A stretch of DNA of 5,396 bases from Modestobacter sp. (GTDB lineage: Bacteria > Actinomycetota > Actinomycetes > Mycobacteriales > Geodermatophilaceae). The stretch's first letter is position 1; each line of letters opens with the position of its first letter. Location of the stretch: assembly GCA_025966175.1 (NCBI GenBank), contig JAOPVN010000083.1, positions 1 through 5,396 of the forward strand, read 5' to 3'. Shown piece by piece: positions 1-5,235 of this stretch. The position numbers and the translations under genes are program-made. Below the pieces are notes generated by a model. The model saw only the letters and a program-made list of their open reading frames with translations. It had not been told where the DNA came from and ran no database searches.

Positions 1-273
1 GGGGCGATCGCGGCCTCGGCGAACCTCGAGACCCGGCGCTTCGTGGAGATGATCGACGACGGCCTCGCCGGCCGGGTCGACTCCGGACGCGCGCACGCCG
101 AGGCGCTGCTGCCGTTCGCCGTCGCCCTGTTCGCCGAACCCAGCCCGGCGGTCATCAAGGCGGTGCTGCACGCCGACGGCCGGATCCCCACCCCCGATGT
201 CCGGATGCCACTGTCCGCCGCGTCGGCCGACGCCGTCGGGGCAGCGTTGGCCGCCCGGCAGCCGGCAGCCTGA
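1..273 (+). CDS. dapA: DapA-family protein (4-hydroxy-tetrahydrodipicolinate synthase), C-terminal part
   Basis: The reading frame is open from the first base of the window and gives 90 residues ending at TGA 271-273, so the start and about two thirds of the protein lie upstream. DapA condenses pyruvate with aspartate semialdehyde in the cytoplasm, the first committed step to lysine and diaminopimelate. The fragment matches the C-terminal end of the family in order: GAIAASAN (family GxISxxAN) at its first residues, a helical stretch ending in LLPFAVALF, then AEPSPAVIK (family xEPNPxPVK), then RMPLSAAS (family RLPL). The Schiff-base lysine and the YNxP loop are upstream and cannot be checked. 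Related pyruvate aldolases such as N-acetylneuraminate lyase share the fold, but the SAN and EPSPxxIK segments favour DapA. It is convergent with the BCCT gene, 100 bp away. Confidence 0.75.
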   Translation, partial: GAIAASANLETRRFVEMIDDGLAGRVDSGRAHAEALLPFAVALFAEPSPAVIKAVLHADGRIPTPDVRMPLSAASADAVGAALAARQPAA

Positions 274-314
274 TCAGGACCCCGCGACCGGGGAAGGGCT
301 CCTCATGCACCCCA

Positions 315-355
315 GGCTGGTGCTGGTCACCCGCACGGGATGACCGCCACCAGCC
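315..355. terminator. Long imperfect hairpin between convergent genes, probable bidirectional terminator
   Basis: Bases 315-322 (GGCTGGTG) are the exact reverse complement of 348-355 (CACCAGCC). After one C-C mismatch and one T-G wobble, 325-329 pairs with 341-345 (GGTCA/TGACC). One bulged A follows, then 330-332 pairs with 337-339 (CCC/GGG) around the loop GCAC 333-336. That is 16 Watson-Crick pairs in a 41-base element, lying between the dapA-like stop at 273 and the BCCT stop at 374. There is no T-tract on either strand, which is common for terminators in high-GC actinomycetes. A smaller hairpin (CCCCG 280-284 with CGGGG 289-293) lies just after the dapA stop. Its function as a terminator is inferred from structure and position. 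Confidence 0.65.
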
Positions 356-373
356 CGATCTCGGCGCGGGAGC

Positions 374-2197
374 TCAGTCCCGCGGGTCCTGCGGGCGACC
401 GGCGTGGGCGTCGCCCCGGACCGGGGACCCGTCCTCGGTCAACGGCGCCACCGAGTTCGACTCGGCGCGGACGGTCGGCGCGGGCTCCACGACCAGCTGG
501 AAGTCCTCGCCGTGCCGGGTGATGCCCTCGACGACGGCCTGCTCGACCGCCTCGGTGGCGTAGGCCCGGCGCAGCACCATCGGGTCCGAGCGCAGGTCCT
601 TGGCCAGGGACACGGCCAGGCCGACCATCACCAGGGCGAAGGGCAGCGCCGCGATGATCGTCAGGTTCTGCAGCCCGGTGAGGGCGTCGTCCCCACCGAC
701 CAGCAGCATGATCGCCGCGACCGCGCCCATCACCACGCCCCAGAAGACGACGATCCGGCGGCTGGGCGAGATCGTGCCGCGCTCGGACAGTGACCCCATG
801 ACGATCGACGCGGCGTCGGCACCGGAGACGAAGAAGATCGCCACCAGCACCATGACCAGCACCGTCATCACGGTGGCCAGCGGGTACTGCCCGAGAACAC
901 CGAACAGCTGCCCCTCGGAGGTGGACTGCCCGGCGACGTCCGCGCCGCTCTGCTGGGCGGCGATGCCGGCCCCACCGAAGACGGCGAACCAGACCAGGCT
1001 CACCGCGCTGGGCACCAGCAGCACACCGGTGACGAACTGCCGGATGGTGCGGCCGCGGCTGATCCGGGCGATGAACAGCCCGACGAACGGCGTCCAGCTG
1101 ATCCACCAGGCCCAGTAGAAGACCGTCCAGCCGCGCAGCCATTGGGCCATGGCGTCCCCGCCGGCTGCGTCGGTGCGGCCGACCATCTGACCCAGGTCGG
1201 AGAAGTAGGCGCCGATCGCCTCGGGGAGCAGGTTGAGGATGAAGACCGTCGGCCCGGCCACGAAGACGAACAGCGCCAGGGTGATCGCCAGCACCATGTT
1301 GATGTTCGACAGCCACTGGATGCCCCGGGCGACGCCGGAGACCGCGGAGGCGACGAACGCCGCGGTGAGGACGGCGATGATCGCGACCAGGACGCCGTTG
1401 CCCACGCTGCCGGCCCAGCCGAGGATCTGCACGCCGCTGCCGATCTGCAGCGCGCCCAGTCCCAGCGAGGCCGCGGAGCCGAACAGTGTGGCGAAGATCG
1501 CCAGCACGTCGATGACCTTTCCGGCCGGCCCCTCGGCCCGGCGACGTCCGATCAGCGGTTCGAAGGCAGCGCTGATGAGCTGCCGGCGGCCGCGCCGGAA
1601 GGTGCCGTAGGCGATGGCCAGACCGACGACGGCGTAGATCGCCCACGGGTGCAGGGTCCAGTGGAACAGCGTGGTGGCCATCGCGGTCCGGATGGCGTCC
1701 GGGGTCTCCCCCTGGGACGTACCCGGGGGCGGGGAGACGTAGTGCGACAGCGGTTCGCTGACGCCGTAGAACATCAGCCCGATCCCCATCCCGGCGCTGA
1801 ACATCATCGCGATCCAGGAGATGGTGTGGAACTCCGGCGCCTCGTCGTCCCGCCCCAGCGGGATGCGGCCGTACCGGCTGGCGGCCAGCCACAGGACGTA
1901 GACGACGAAACCCGAGGCCAGCAGGACGAACAGCCAACCGAGGTTGGTCTCGATCCAGCCGAGCGCGCTGCCACTGGCGCTGCCCAGGTTGCTCGGCGCC
2001 AGGAAGCCCCAGGCGACGAAGGCGACCGCCATGACGGCCGCGATGCCGAACACGACGGTGTCCAGTCGGCCCGGGCCTTCGGCGGCCGCGGTGGGGGGCT
2101 GGGCGAGCGCCGGGTGGGTGACGGTGGCCGGGGGGCGGCGACGCGTGTGCGACCCGCGACGATCCCGGCCGGACGGCGCGGTGGATGTGCTCGACAC
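374..2197 (-). CDS. BCCT-family compatible-solute transporter (BetP-like), 607 aa
   Basis: This is a secondary transporter of the betaine/carnitine/choline family, with about 12 membrane helices between residues 46 and 531. Such proteins import glycine betaine or related osmolytes. Residues matching the C. glutamicum BetP substrate box are present: W180, W185 and Y188 (WTLHPWAIY), and W364, W365 and W368 in the family signature FYWAWWISWTPF. AGMGIG at 135-140 is the form seen in sodium-coupled members. In FFVSGAD (455-461) the positions of BetP Thr467 and Ser468 read Ser and Gly. The N-terminal tail (1-45) is Arg-rich and the C-terminal tail (541-607) is net acidic, the reverse of BetP. GTG 2197 is the only usual start between the upstream in-frame stop (2240-2242) and helix 1. 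No Shine-Dalgarno lies at normal spacing. Substrate (betaine, choline, ectoine or other) cannot be settled. Divergent from mscS. Confidence 0.93.
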   Translation of the reverse strand: MSSTSTAPSGRDRRGSHTRRRPPATVTHPALAQPPTAAAEGPGRLDTVVFGIAAVMAVAFVAWGFLAPSNLGSASGSALGWIETNLGWLFVLLASGFVVYVLWLAASRYGRIPLGRDDEAPEFHTISWIAMMFSAGMGIGLMFYGVSEPLSHYVSPPPGTSQGETPDAIRTAMATTLFHWTLHPWAIYAVVGLAIAYGTFRRGRRQLISAAFEPLIGRRRAEGPAGKVIDVLAIFATLFGSAASLGLGALQIGSGVQILGWAGSVGNGVLVAIIAVLTAAFVASAVSGVARGIQWLSNINMVLAITLALFVFVAGPTVFILNLLPEAIGAYFSDLGQMVGRTDAAGGDAMAQWLRGWTVFYWAWWISWTPFVGLFIARISRGRTIRQFVTGVLLVPSAVSLVWFAVFGGAGIAAQQSGADVAGQSTSEGQLFGVLGQYPLATVMTVLVMVLVAIFFVSGADAASIVMGSLSERGTISPSRRIVVFWGVVMGAVAAIMLLVGGDDALTGLQNLTIIAALPFALVMVGLAVSLAKDLRSDPMVLRRAYATEAVEQAVVEGITRHGEDFQLVVEPAPTVRAESNSVAPLTEDGSPVRGDAHAGRPQDPRD

Positions 2198-2207
2198 AGG
2201 TGGATGC

Positions 2208-2227
2208 GGCGCCCGGATCCGGGCGCC
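2208..2227. promoter_or_regulatory. Perfect 20-bp palindrome 10 bases upstream of the BCCT start
   Basis: The left half GGCGCCCGGA (2208-2217) is the exact reverse complement of the right half TCCGGGCGCC (2218-2227); the symmetry ends at 2207/2228. As DNA it could be an operator for a dimeric repressor. As RNA it could fold into an 8-bp stem with loop GATC. Read in the BCCT direction it lies between a purine-rich Shine-Dalgarno-like run (AAGGGAGAGG, complement of 2226-2235) and the GTG start at 2197. Folding would shorten the effective gap between them from 30 to about 10 bases. Which role, if any, is real is not shown by the sequence. Confidence 0.45.
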
Positions 2228-2393
2228 TCTCCCTTCGGTTCAGCGTGCGTGGCAAGGTCCCGCAGCCCCGTGGCTGGGGGCGGACCGGACTTCCACCGTG
2301 CGCCCAGCCGGCGGGCATCGCAACCGAAGATCGTCCTGGGGGGACTCGCGGAAGGTCTGCGCCCGCGGCCCCCCCGGTCTCCACCCGCCCTCC

Positions 2394-2398
2394 GGAGG
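2394..2398 (+). promoter_or_regulatory. Candidate ribosome binding site for mscS
   Basis: GGAGG lies 17 bases before ATG 2416, longer than the usual 5-10. It is the right half of a 10-bp palindrome, CCTCCGGAGG (2389-2398). A second, weak GGA-type site (GGACGACG, 2408-2415) lies directly before the ATG. No other in-frame ATG, GTG or TTG near the start gives a better fit, and the protein from 2416 begins just before the first membrane helix. Confidence 0.4.
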
Positions 2399-2415
2399 CG
2401 CCACACTGGACGACG

Positions 2416-3321
2416 ATGACCGACTTCGTGAACTGGCTCCGCGGCCCTGGCCTCGAGGCACTCCTGATCATCCTCGGCGCCGTGCTCCTGGCCCGGTTCG
2501 TGAGCTGGCTGGGCGGCCGGATCACCGACCGGATCGACGCCAACGCAACAGGGTCGGACGCACTCGTCCGCTCCGAGGCGGCGAAGCACCGGCACTCGCT
2601 GACCCAGGTGCTGACCTGGGCGGCGATCGTGATGATCTGGTCCATCTCGATCTTCTTCGTGCTGGAGCGGCTCGGTGTCCCGGTCACCGGGCTGGTCGCG
2701 CCGGCGACGGTCCTCGGCGTCGGCCTGGGCTTCGGTGCGCAGCGGGTCGTGGGCGACGTGCTGGCCGGCTTCTTCCTCATCACCGAGCGGCAGTACGGCT
2801 TCGGCGACGTCGTCTCGATCCAGGTCGTCGGTGGCGGCGATCCGGCCGACGGCACGGTGGAGGACGTCAACCTCCGGATCACCCGGTTGCGCTCGGTCAA
2901 CGGCGAGGTCGTGATCGTCCCGAACGGGCAGATCGTCAAGGTCATCAACCTGTCCCGGGACTGGGCCCGGGCCGTCGTCGACGTGCCGGTGCCGGCGAGC
3001 GCCGACGTCAACCGCGTGCAGGCGGTGCTCCGTGAGGTCGGCAAGCACGCCTTCGCCGACGAGCGGCTGCACCGGCTGCTGCTCGACGAGCCCAGCGTGA
3101 TGGGCGTGGAGAGCCTGGCGCTGGACGAGGTCAACCTGCGGATCGTGGCGCGGACGTTGCCGGGCAAGCAGTTCGAGGTGGGCCGGGACCTGCGGGCCAG
3201 AGTGGCGCTGGCGCTGTCCCGGGAGGGCGTCTCGCTGCGGGCGAGCACCGCGCAGGACCTCCCCGACGTCCAGGACGAGGCGCTGGCCGAGGACCGGGCC
3301 CGCAGCGGAGGTGCCGCATGA
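2416..3321 (+). CDS. mscS: Small-conductance mechanosensitive channel, MscS family, 301 aa
   Basis: MscS channels are heptamers in the cytoplasmic membrane that open under membrane tension and release ions and small solutes on osmotic downshift. The 301 residues fit the short, three-helix MscS type: helix 1 about 12-34, helix 2 about 62-87, pore helix 3 about 91-130 rich in Gly/Ala (LGVGLGFGAQ, 100-109). By hand alignment to E. coli MscS, the gate leucines 105 and 109 correspond to V102 and F106, and Q112 to Q109. The beta domain follows, with the family motif VPNGQI at 168-173, then the alpha/beta domain to about 275 and a short acidic tail. The frame is open 77 codons further upstream, but that part is unlike any MscS N-terminus, so ATG 2416 is chosen. 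It is divergent from the BCCT carrier and overlaps the next gene by ATGA. Confidence 0.93.
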   Translation: MTDFVNWLRGPGLEALLIILGAVLLARFVSWLGGRITDRIDANATGSDALVRSEAAKHRHSLTQVLTWAAIVMIWSISIFFVLERLGVPVTGLVAPATVLGVGLGFGAQRVVGDVLAGFFLITERQYGFGDVVSIQVVGGGDPADGTVEDVNLRITRLRSVNGEVVIVPNGQIVKVINLSRDWARAVVDVPVPASADVNRVQAVLREVGKHAFADERLHRLLLDEPSVMGVESLALDEVNLRIVARTLPGKQFEVGRDLRARVALALSREGVSLRASTAQDLPDVQDEALAEDRARSGGAA

Positions 3322-3881
3322 CCACGCCGTCGCCGGACGAGCACCCCACGCAGATCCTCCTGCAGGCCACGGTCGGGCAGCCGGCGGTCACCACAGTGCC
3401 GGCCACCCGCCGCGCGCGGATCTGGCAGCGCCGGGTGCCGGCGCGGATCGGCCGCGCCCGGACCTCCACCGTGGTGATCGGCTGCCTGTTCGTGCTGTTG
3501 TTCGCCCTGAACAGCGCCCTGCCGCAGCCGGACTCGGGGACGACGAACGTCGTCCTCCCGAGCGGGCAGACGGTCCGCGTCCCGAACTCCGCGCTGCCGA
3601 GCGACGCCCGGCCCACGACGACCGCGCCGACGACGACCAGCCAGGCGCCGGCGTCGACCGCGACGTCGACGACCGCCCCGGCCAGCACGACCGGTTCACC
3701 GCGCAGCACGACCGACGAGCCCACCACCACGGCACCGCGGACCACCACGACGGCGCCGCGGACCACCAGCACGGCGCCGGACCAGACCACGTCGACGCCG
3801 ACGAACTCCCGCGCACCGGCGAGCAGCAGCGCGGCGCCGGCGACCACCGCCGGCCAGACCTCGAGCGCACCGACGAGCTGA
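3318..3881 (+). CDS. Single-pass membrane protein with Thr/Ser/Pro-rich outer tail, coupled to mscS
   Basis: I do not recognise a named family. The 187 residues show three parts. A cytoplasmic N-terminal segment (1-49) has eight arginines between 31 and 48. One membrane helix (about 50-67, TVVIGCLFVLLFAL) follows. The C-terminal part is extracellular by the positive-inside rule: a short segment with VVLPSGQTVRVPNSALPS, then a mucin-like tail. Residues 101-187 contain 31 Thr, 15 Ser, 12 Pro and 16 Ala out of 87, a composition suited to a wall-spanning, possibly O-mannosylated stalk. Three heptads of TTTTAPR type lie at 135-155. Its ATG overlaps the mscS TGA (ATGA 3318-3321), so the two are almost certainly co-transcribed and translationally coupled. 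A role in channel anchoring or gating is inferred only from this. The gene ends in a hairpin that includes its stop codon. Confidence 0.82.
   Translation: MTTPSPDEHPTQILLQATVGQPAVTTVPATRRARIWQRRVPARIGRARTSTVVIGCLFVLLFALNSALPQPDSGTTNVVLPSGQTVRVPNSALPSDARPTTTAPTTTSQAPASTATSTTAPASTTGSPRSTTDEPTTTAPRTTTTAPRTTSTAPDQTTSTPTNSRAPASSSAAPATTAGQTSSAPTS
3720..3782 (+). repeat. Three imperfect 21-bp tandem repeats inside the coding sequence
   Basis: Units are 3720-3740, 3741-3761 and 3762-3782, in frame, encoding PTTTAPR, TTTTAPR and TTSTAPD. Unit 1 and unit 2 agree at 18 of 21 bases, units 2 and 3 at 16 of 21. Being a multiple of three, copy-number change would lengthen or shorten the outer tail by seven residues without a frameshift. 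Confidence 0.75.
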
Positions 3882-3892
3882 CCGGGGTCAGC
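3877..3892. terminator. Short hairpin over the stop codon of the mscS operon, possible bidirectional terminator
   Basis: GCTGAC (3877-3882) pairs perfectly with GTCAGC (3887-3892) around the loop CGGG, giving a 6-bp stem. It includes the TGA stop (3879-3881) and lies in the 40-bp gap to the convergent membrane-protein gene ending at 3922. A GC-rich stretch of three GGCCGG units (3899-3916) follows. No T-tract is present. The terminator role is inferred from position. Confidence 0.45.
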
Positions 3893-3921
3893 GCACCAGG
3901 CCGGGGCCGGGGCCGGCGCCG

Positions 3922-4299
3922 TCAGTGCAGGGCCAGCGCCAGGCAGACGACGGCCAGCACCAGGACCGTGGGGGTCATGACCAGCCGCTCGGGCCTGCTG
4001 CGTGAGGCGGCGTTCATGGCCACCCCGAGCGCGAAGTAGGCCGTCAGCACCCAGATGGCGACGCCGACCAGGCCGTGGGGCAGGACGGCGAACGCACCGG
4101 CCGTCTGCAGCATCAGCAGGGCGAAGACGGCGTACAGCGCGATCGAGATCCCGCTGCCGATCCGCAGGCCCGTCGGCAGGACGACGTGCTGGCCACCCCA
4201 CGCGAACCGGCCCAGCGGCGCTCCGGTGACGAGCAGCAGCTGGAAGACGGCCAGACAGCCGAGCAGGACAGCGCCGACGAGCGCGACGGCCAGGATCAC
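3922..4299 (-). CDS. Small four-helix membrane protein of unknown function, 125 aa
   Basis: Function is not known. The protein is almost wholly membrane-embedded, with helices at about 2-24, 46-64, 71-95 and 108-124. The loop after helix 1 carries a striking GAPLGRFAWGGQH (26-38) followed by LPTGLRIGS (41-49). A polar segment SRSRPERLVMTP (99-110) precedes helix 4. These segments look like those of a conserved but uncharacterised small membrane protein family seen in Gram-positive bacteria; this is from memory and not checked. Start is GTG 4299, the only in-frame start after the stop TAG (4309-4311). No Shine-Dalgarno is visible, and TAGCGT (minus strand, 4311-4306) sits at -12 to -7 from the GTG, so a leaderless mRNA is possible. 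It is divergent from the SDR gene and convergent with the mscS operon. Confidence 0.8.
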   Translation of the reverse strand: MILAVALVGAVLLGCLAVFQLLLVTGAPLGRFAWGGQHVVLPTGLRIGSGISIALYAVFALLMLQTAGAFAVLPHGLVGVAIWVLTAYFALGVAMNAASRSRPERLVMTPTVLVLAVVCLALALH

Positions 4300-4366
4300 G
4301 CGTGCACGCTAGTGGGACGCGGCCCGAAGCTGCGGTAGCGGGCCAGGACGCGGCGCACGGGCTTCC

Positions 4367-4385
4367 GCTCCGGCTGTGCCGGAGC
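4367..4385 (+). promoter_or_regulatory. Hairpin with 8-bp perfect stem covering the ribosome binding site of the SDR gene
   Basis: GCTCCGGC (4367-4374) pairs perfectly with GCCGGAGC (4378-4385) around the loop TGT. The right arm contains GGAG (4381-4384), the only Shine-Dalgarno-like sequence before ATG 4397 (12-base gap). If folded in the mRNA it would hide the ribosome binding site. As DNA the same dyad could be an operator. The alternative start GTG 4376 would fall inside the hairpin, which argues against it. Confidence 0.5.
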
Positions 4386-4396
4386 ATGATGGCCGG

Positions 4397-5200
4397 ATGG
4401 ACCTGGGACTTCGGGACAGGGTCTATCTGGTGACCGGTGGCAGCCGCGGCCTGGGGTTCGCTGCCGCCCAGGCGCTCGTCTCCGAAGGCGCCCATGTGGT
4501 GCTCAGCTCTCGGAACGAGGCGTCGGTGGCAGCGGCCGCGGCCCGCCTGGCAGAGAGCTCCACCGCGGCCGGCAGTGTCGCCTGGATTGCTGCGGACAAC
4601 GGCGAGCCCACGGCGGCTGCCCGGCTCGTGGCGGCGGCACAGGACCGTTTCGGTCGATTGGACGGCGCACTGGTCAGCGTGGGCGGGACGCCGTCCGGGA
4701 CCGGTCTGGACACGACCGACGATGCCTGGCGTTCCGGATTCGAGGAGGTCTTCCTCGGTGCTGTCCGGCTGGCCCGGGACTTCGTCGGGCTCGTCGGGGA
4801 CCAGAGCGGCAACGGCGCCGCGACCGGGACCGGCGCCTCCCTCGTCTTCGTGCTGGCCGCCTCCGTACGCGTCCCGCTGCCGAACCTCCCGGTGTCCAAC
4901 GGTCTGTTCCCGGGTCTGGCCGGAGTGGTGAAGATGCTCGCCGGCGAACTCGGCCCCCGTGGCATCCGACTGAACGGACTGCTGCCCGTCAGGATCGCCA
5001 CGGACCGGGTCCGGGAACTCGATGCGCTCAGCGGCGACCCCGATGAGGTGCGCGCCCGCCAGTCCGAACTGATCCCGCTGCGCAGGTACGGCGAACCGGA
5101 GGAGTTCGGTCGAACTGCCGCGTTCCTGCTCTCACCCGCCGCCTCGTTCATCACCGGAGCGATGGTCCCGGTCGACGGCGGTGCGATTCCGTCCATCTGA
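4397..5200 (+). CDS. SDR-family oxidoreductase homologue with degenerate active site, 267 aa
   Basis: The Rossmann fold of a classical short-chain dehydrogenase/reductase is clear. TGGSRGLG (13-20) is the nucleotide-binding motif, and S38-R39 after strand 2 suggests NADP(H). GRLDGALVSVGG (86-97) replaces the usual NNAG region. LAGELGPRGIRLN (181-193) and the C-terminal YGEPEEFGRTAAFLLSP...FITGAMVPVDGG are typical of FabG-like members. The catalytic residues are not. By hand alignment the Asn-Ser-Tyr-Lys tetrad reads V118, A154, S167 and F171, and the usual PG after helix 6 is P197-V198. It resembles the FabG-like subgroup (conserved-domain class BKR_like_SDR_like) with LSN in place of YSASK. 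Substrate is unknown, and it may be a non-catalytic or unusual member. ATG 4397 is preferred over GTG 4376, since the seven extra residues precede a normal SDR start. Confidence 0.85.
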   Translation: MDLGLRDRVYLVTGGSRGLGFAAAQALVSEGAHVVLSSRNEASVAAAAARLAESSTAAGSVAWIAADNGEPTAAARLVAAAQDRFGRLDGALVSVGGTPSGTGLDTTDDAWRSGFEEVFLGAVRLARDFVGLVGDQSGNGAATGTGASLVFVLAASVRVPLPNLPVSNGLFPGLAGVVKMLAGELGPRGIRLNGLLPVRIATDRVRELDALSGDPDEVRARQSELIPLRRYGEPEEFGRTAAFLLSPAASFITGAMVPVDGGAIPSI

Positions 5201-5235
5201 GCGCACCCGGGCGCCTGTCGGGCATTTCCGCCGGA

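Larger units (their letters stand above)
2198..2415. promoter_or_regulatory. Divergent intergenic control region between BCCT and mscS
   Basis: These 218 bp must hold the promoters of both the BCCT gene (leftward) and the mscS operon (rightward). No clear TTGACA/TAnnnT promoter pair was found on either strand. A very weak leftward candidate is TTGCGA at 2318-2323, read on the minus strand, with CACGGT 17 bp downstream. Structures seen are the 20-bp palindrome at 2208-2227 and a hairpin at 2256-2286 (GGTCC/GGACC outer, CAGCC/GGCTG inner, loop CCGT). There is also an 8-bp inverted repeat, CTTCGGTT 2233-2240 with AACCGAAG 2322-2329. The open frame of mscS extends back through the region, but the translated sequence there is low-quality and Pro/Gly/Arg-rich, so it is treated as non-coding. 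Confidence 0.6.

Noticed and set aside
305..343. Twelve-residue leader-peptide-like frame (MHPRLVLVTRTG)
   Set aside because: Next genes are convergent, so there is no downstream target for attenuation, and the DNA is explained by the hairpin 315-355.
2233..2329. 8-bp inverted repeat CTTCGGTT / AACCGAAG spaced 81 bp in the divergent region
   Set aside because: One such 8-mer pair is readily expected by chance in about 200 bp, so it is noted but not called an operator pair.
2185..2415. 77-codon upstream extension of mscS
   Set aside because: Overlaps the BCCT start, is Pro/Gly/Arg-rich and unlike MscS N-termini; ATG 2416 leads directly into helix 1.
1142..2419. 425-codon open frame on the plus strand, antisense to the BCCT gene
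   Set aside because: Low-complexity Asp/Arg/Gly-rich translation with no recognisable motif; the opposite strand encodes a clear 12-helix carrier.
327..3344. 1005-codon open frame on the minus strand across the BCCT and mscS genes
   Set aside because: It is antisense to mscS and out of frame with the BCCT gene. Its translation is Arg/Pro/Ser-rich with no domain, as expected of spurious frames in very GC-rich DNA.
3474..3485. Lipobox-like VIGC in the Thr-rich protein (Cys56)
   Set aside because: The hydrophobic stretch mostly follows the Cys instead of preceding it, and the Cys is at residue 56; it reads as a membrane anchor, not a lipoprotein signal.
3899..3916. Three tandem GGCCGG units
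   Set aside because: Short GC-rich run likely from base composition; no partner repeat elsewhere in the window was seen.
3131..4495. 454-codon minus-strand open frame over mscS, the Thr-rich gene and the 125-residue gene
   Set aside because: Its Val-rich repeats are the antisense of the Thr/Pro codons in the mucin-like tail; no family match.
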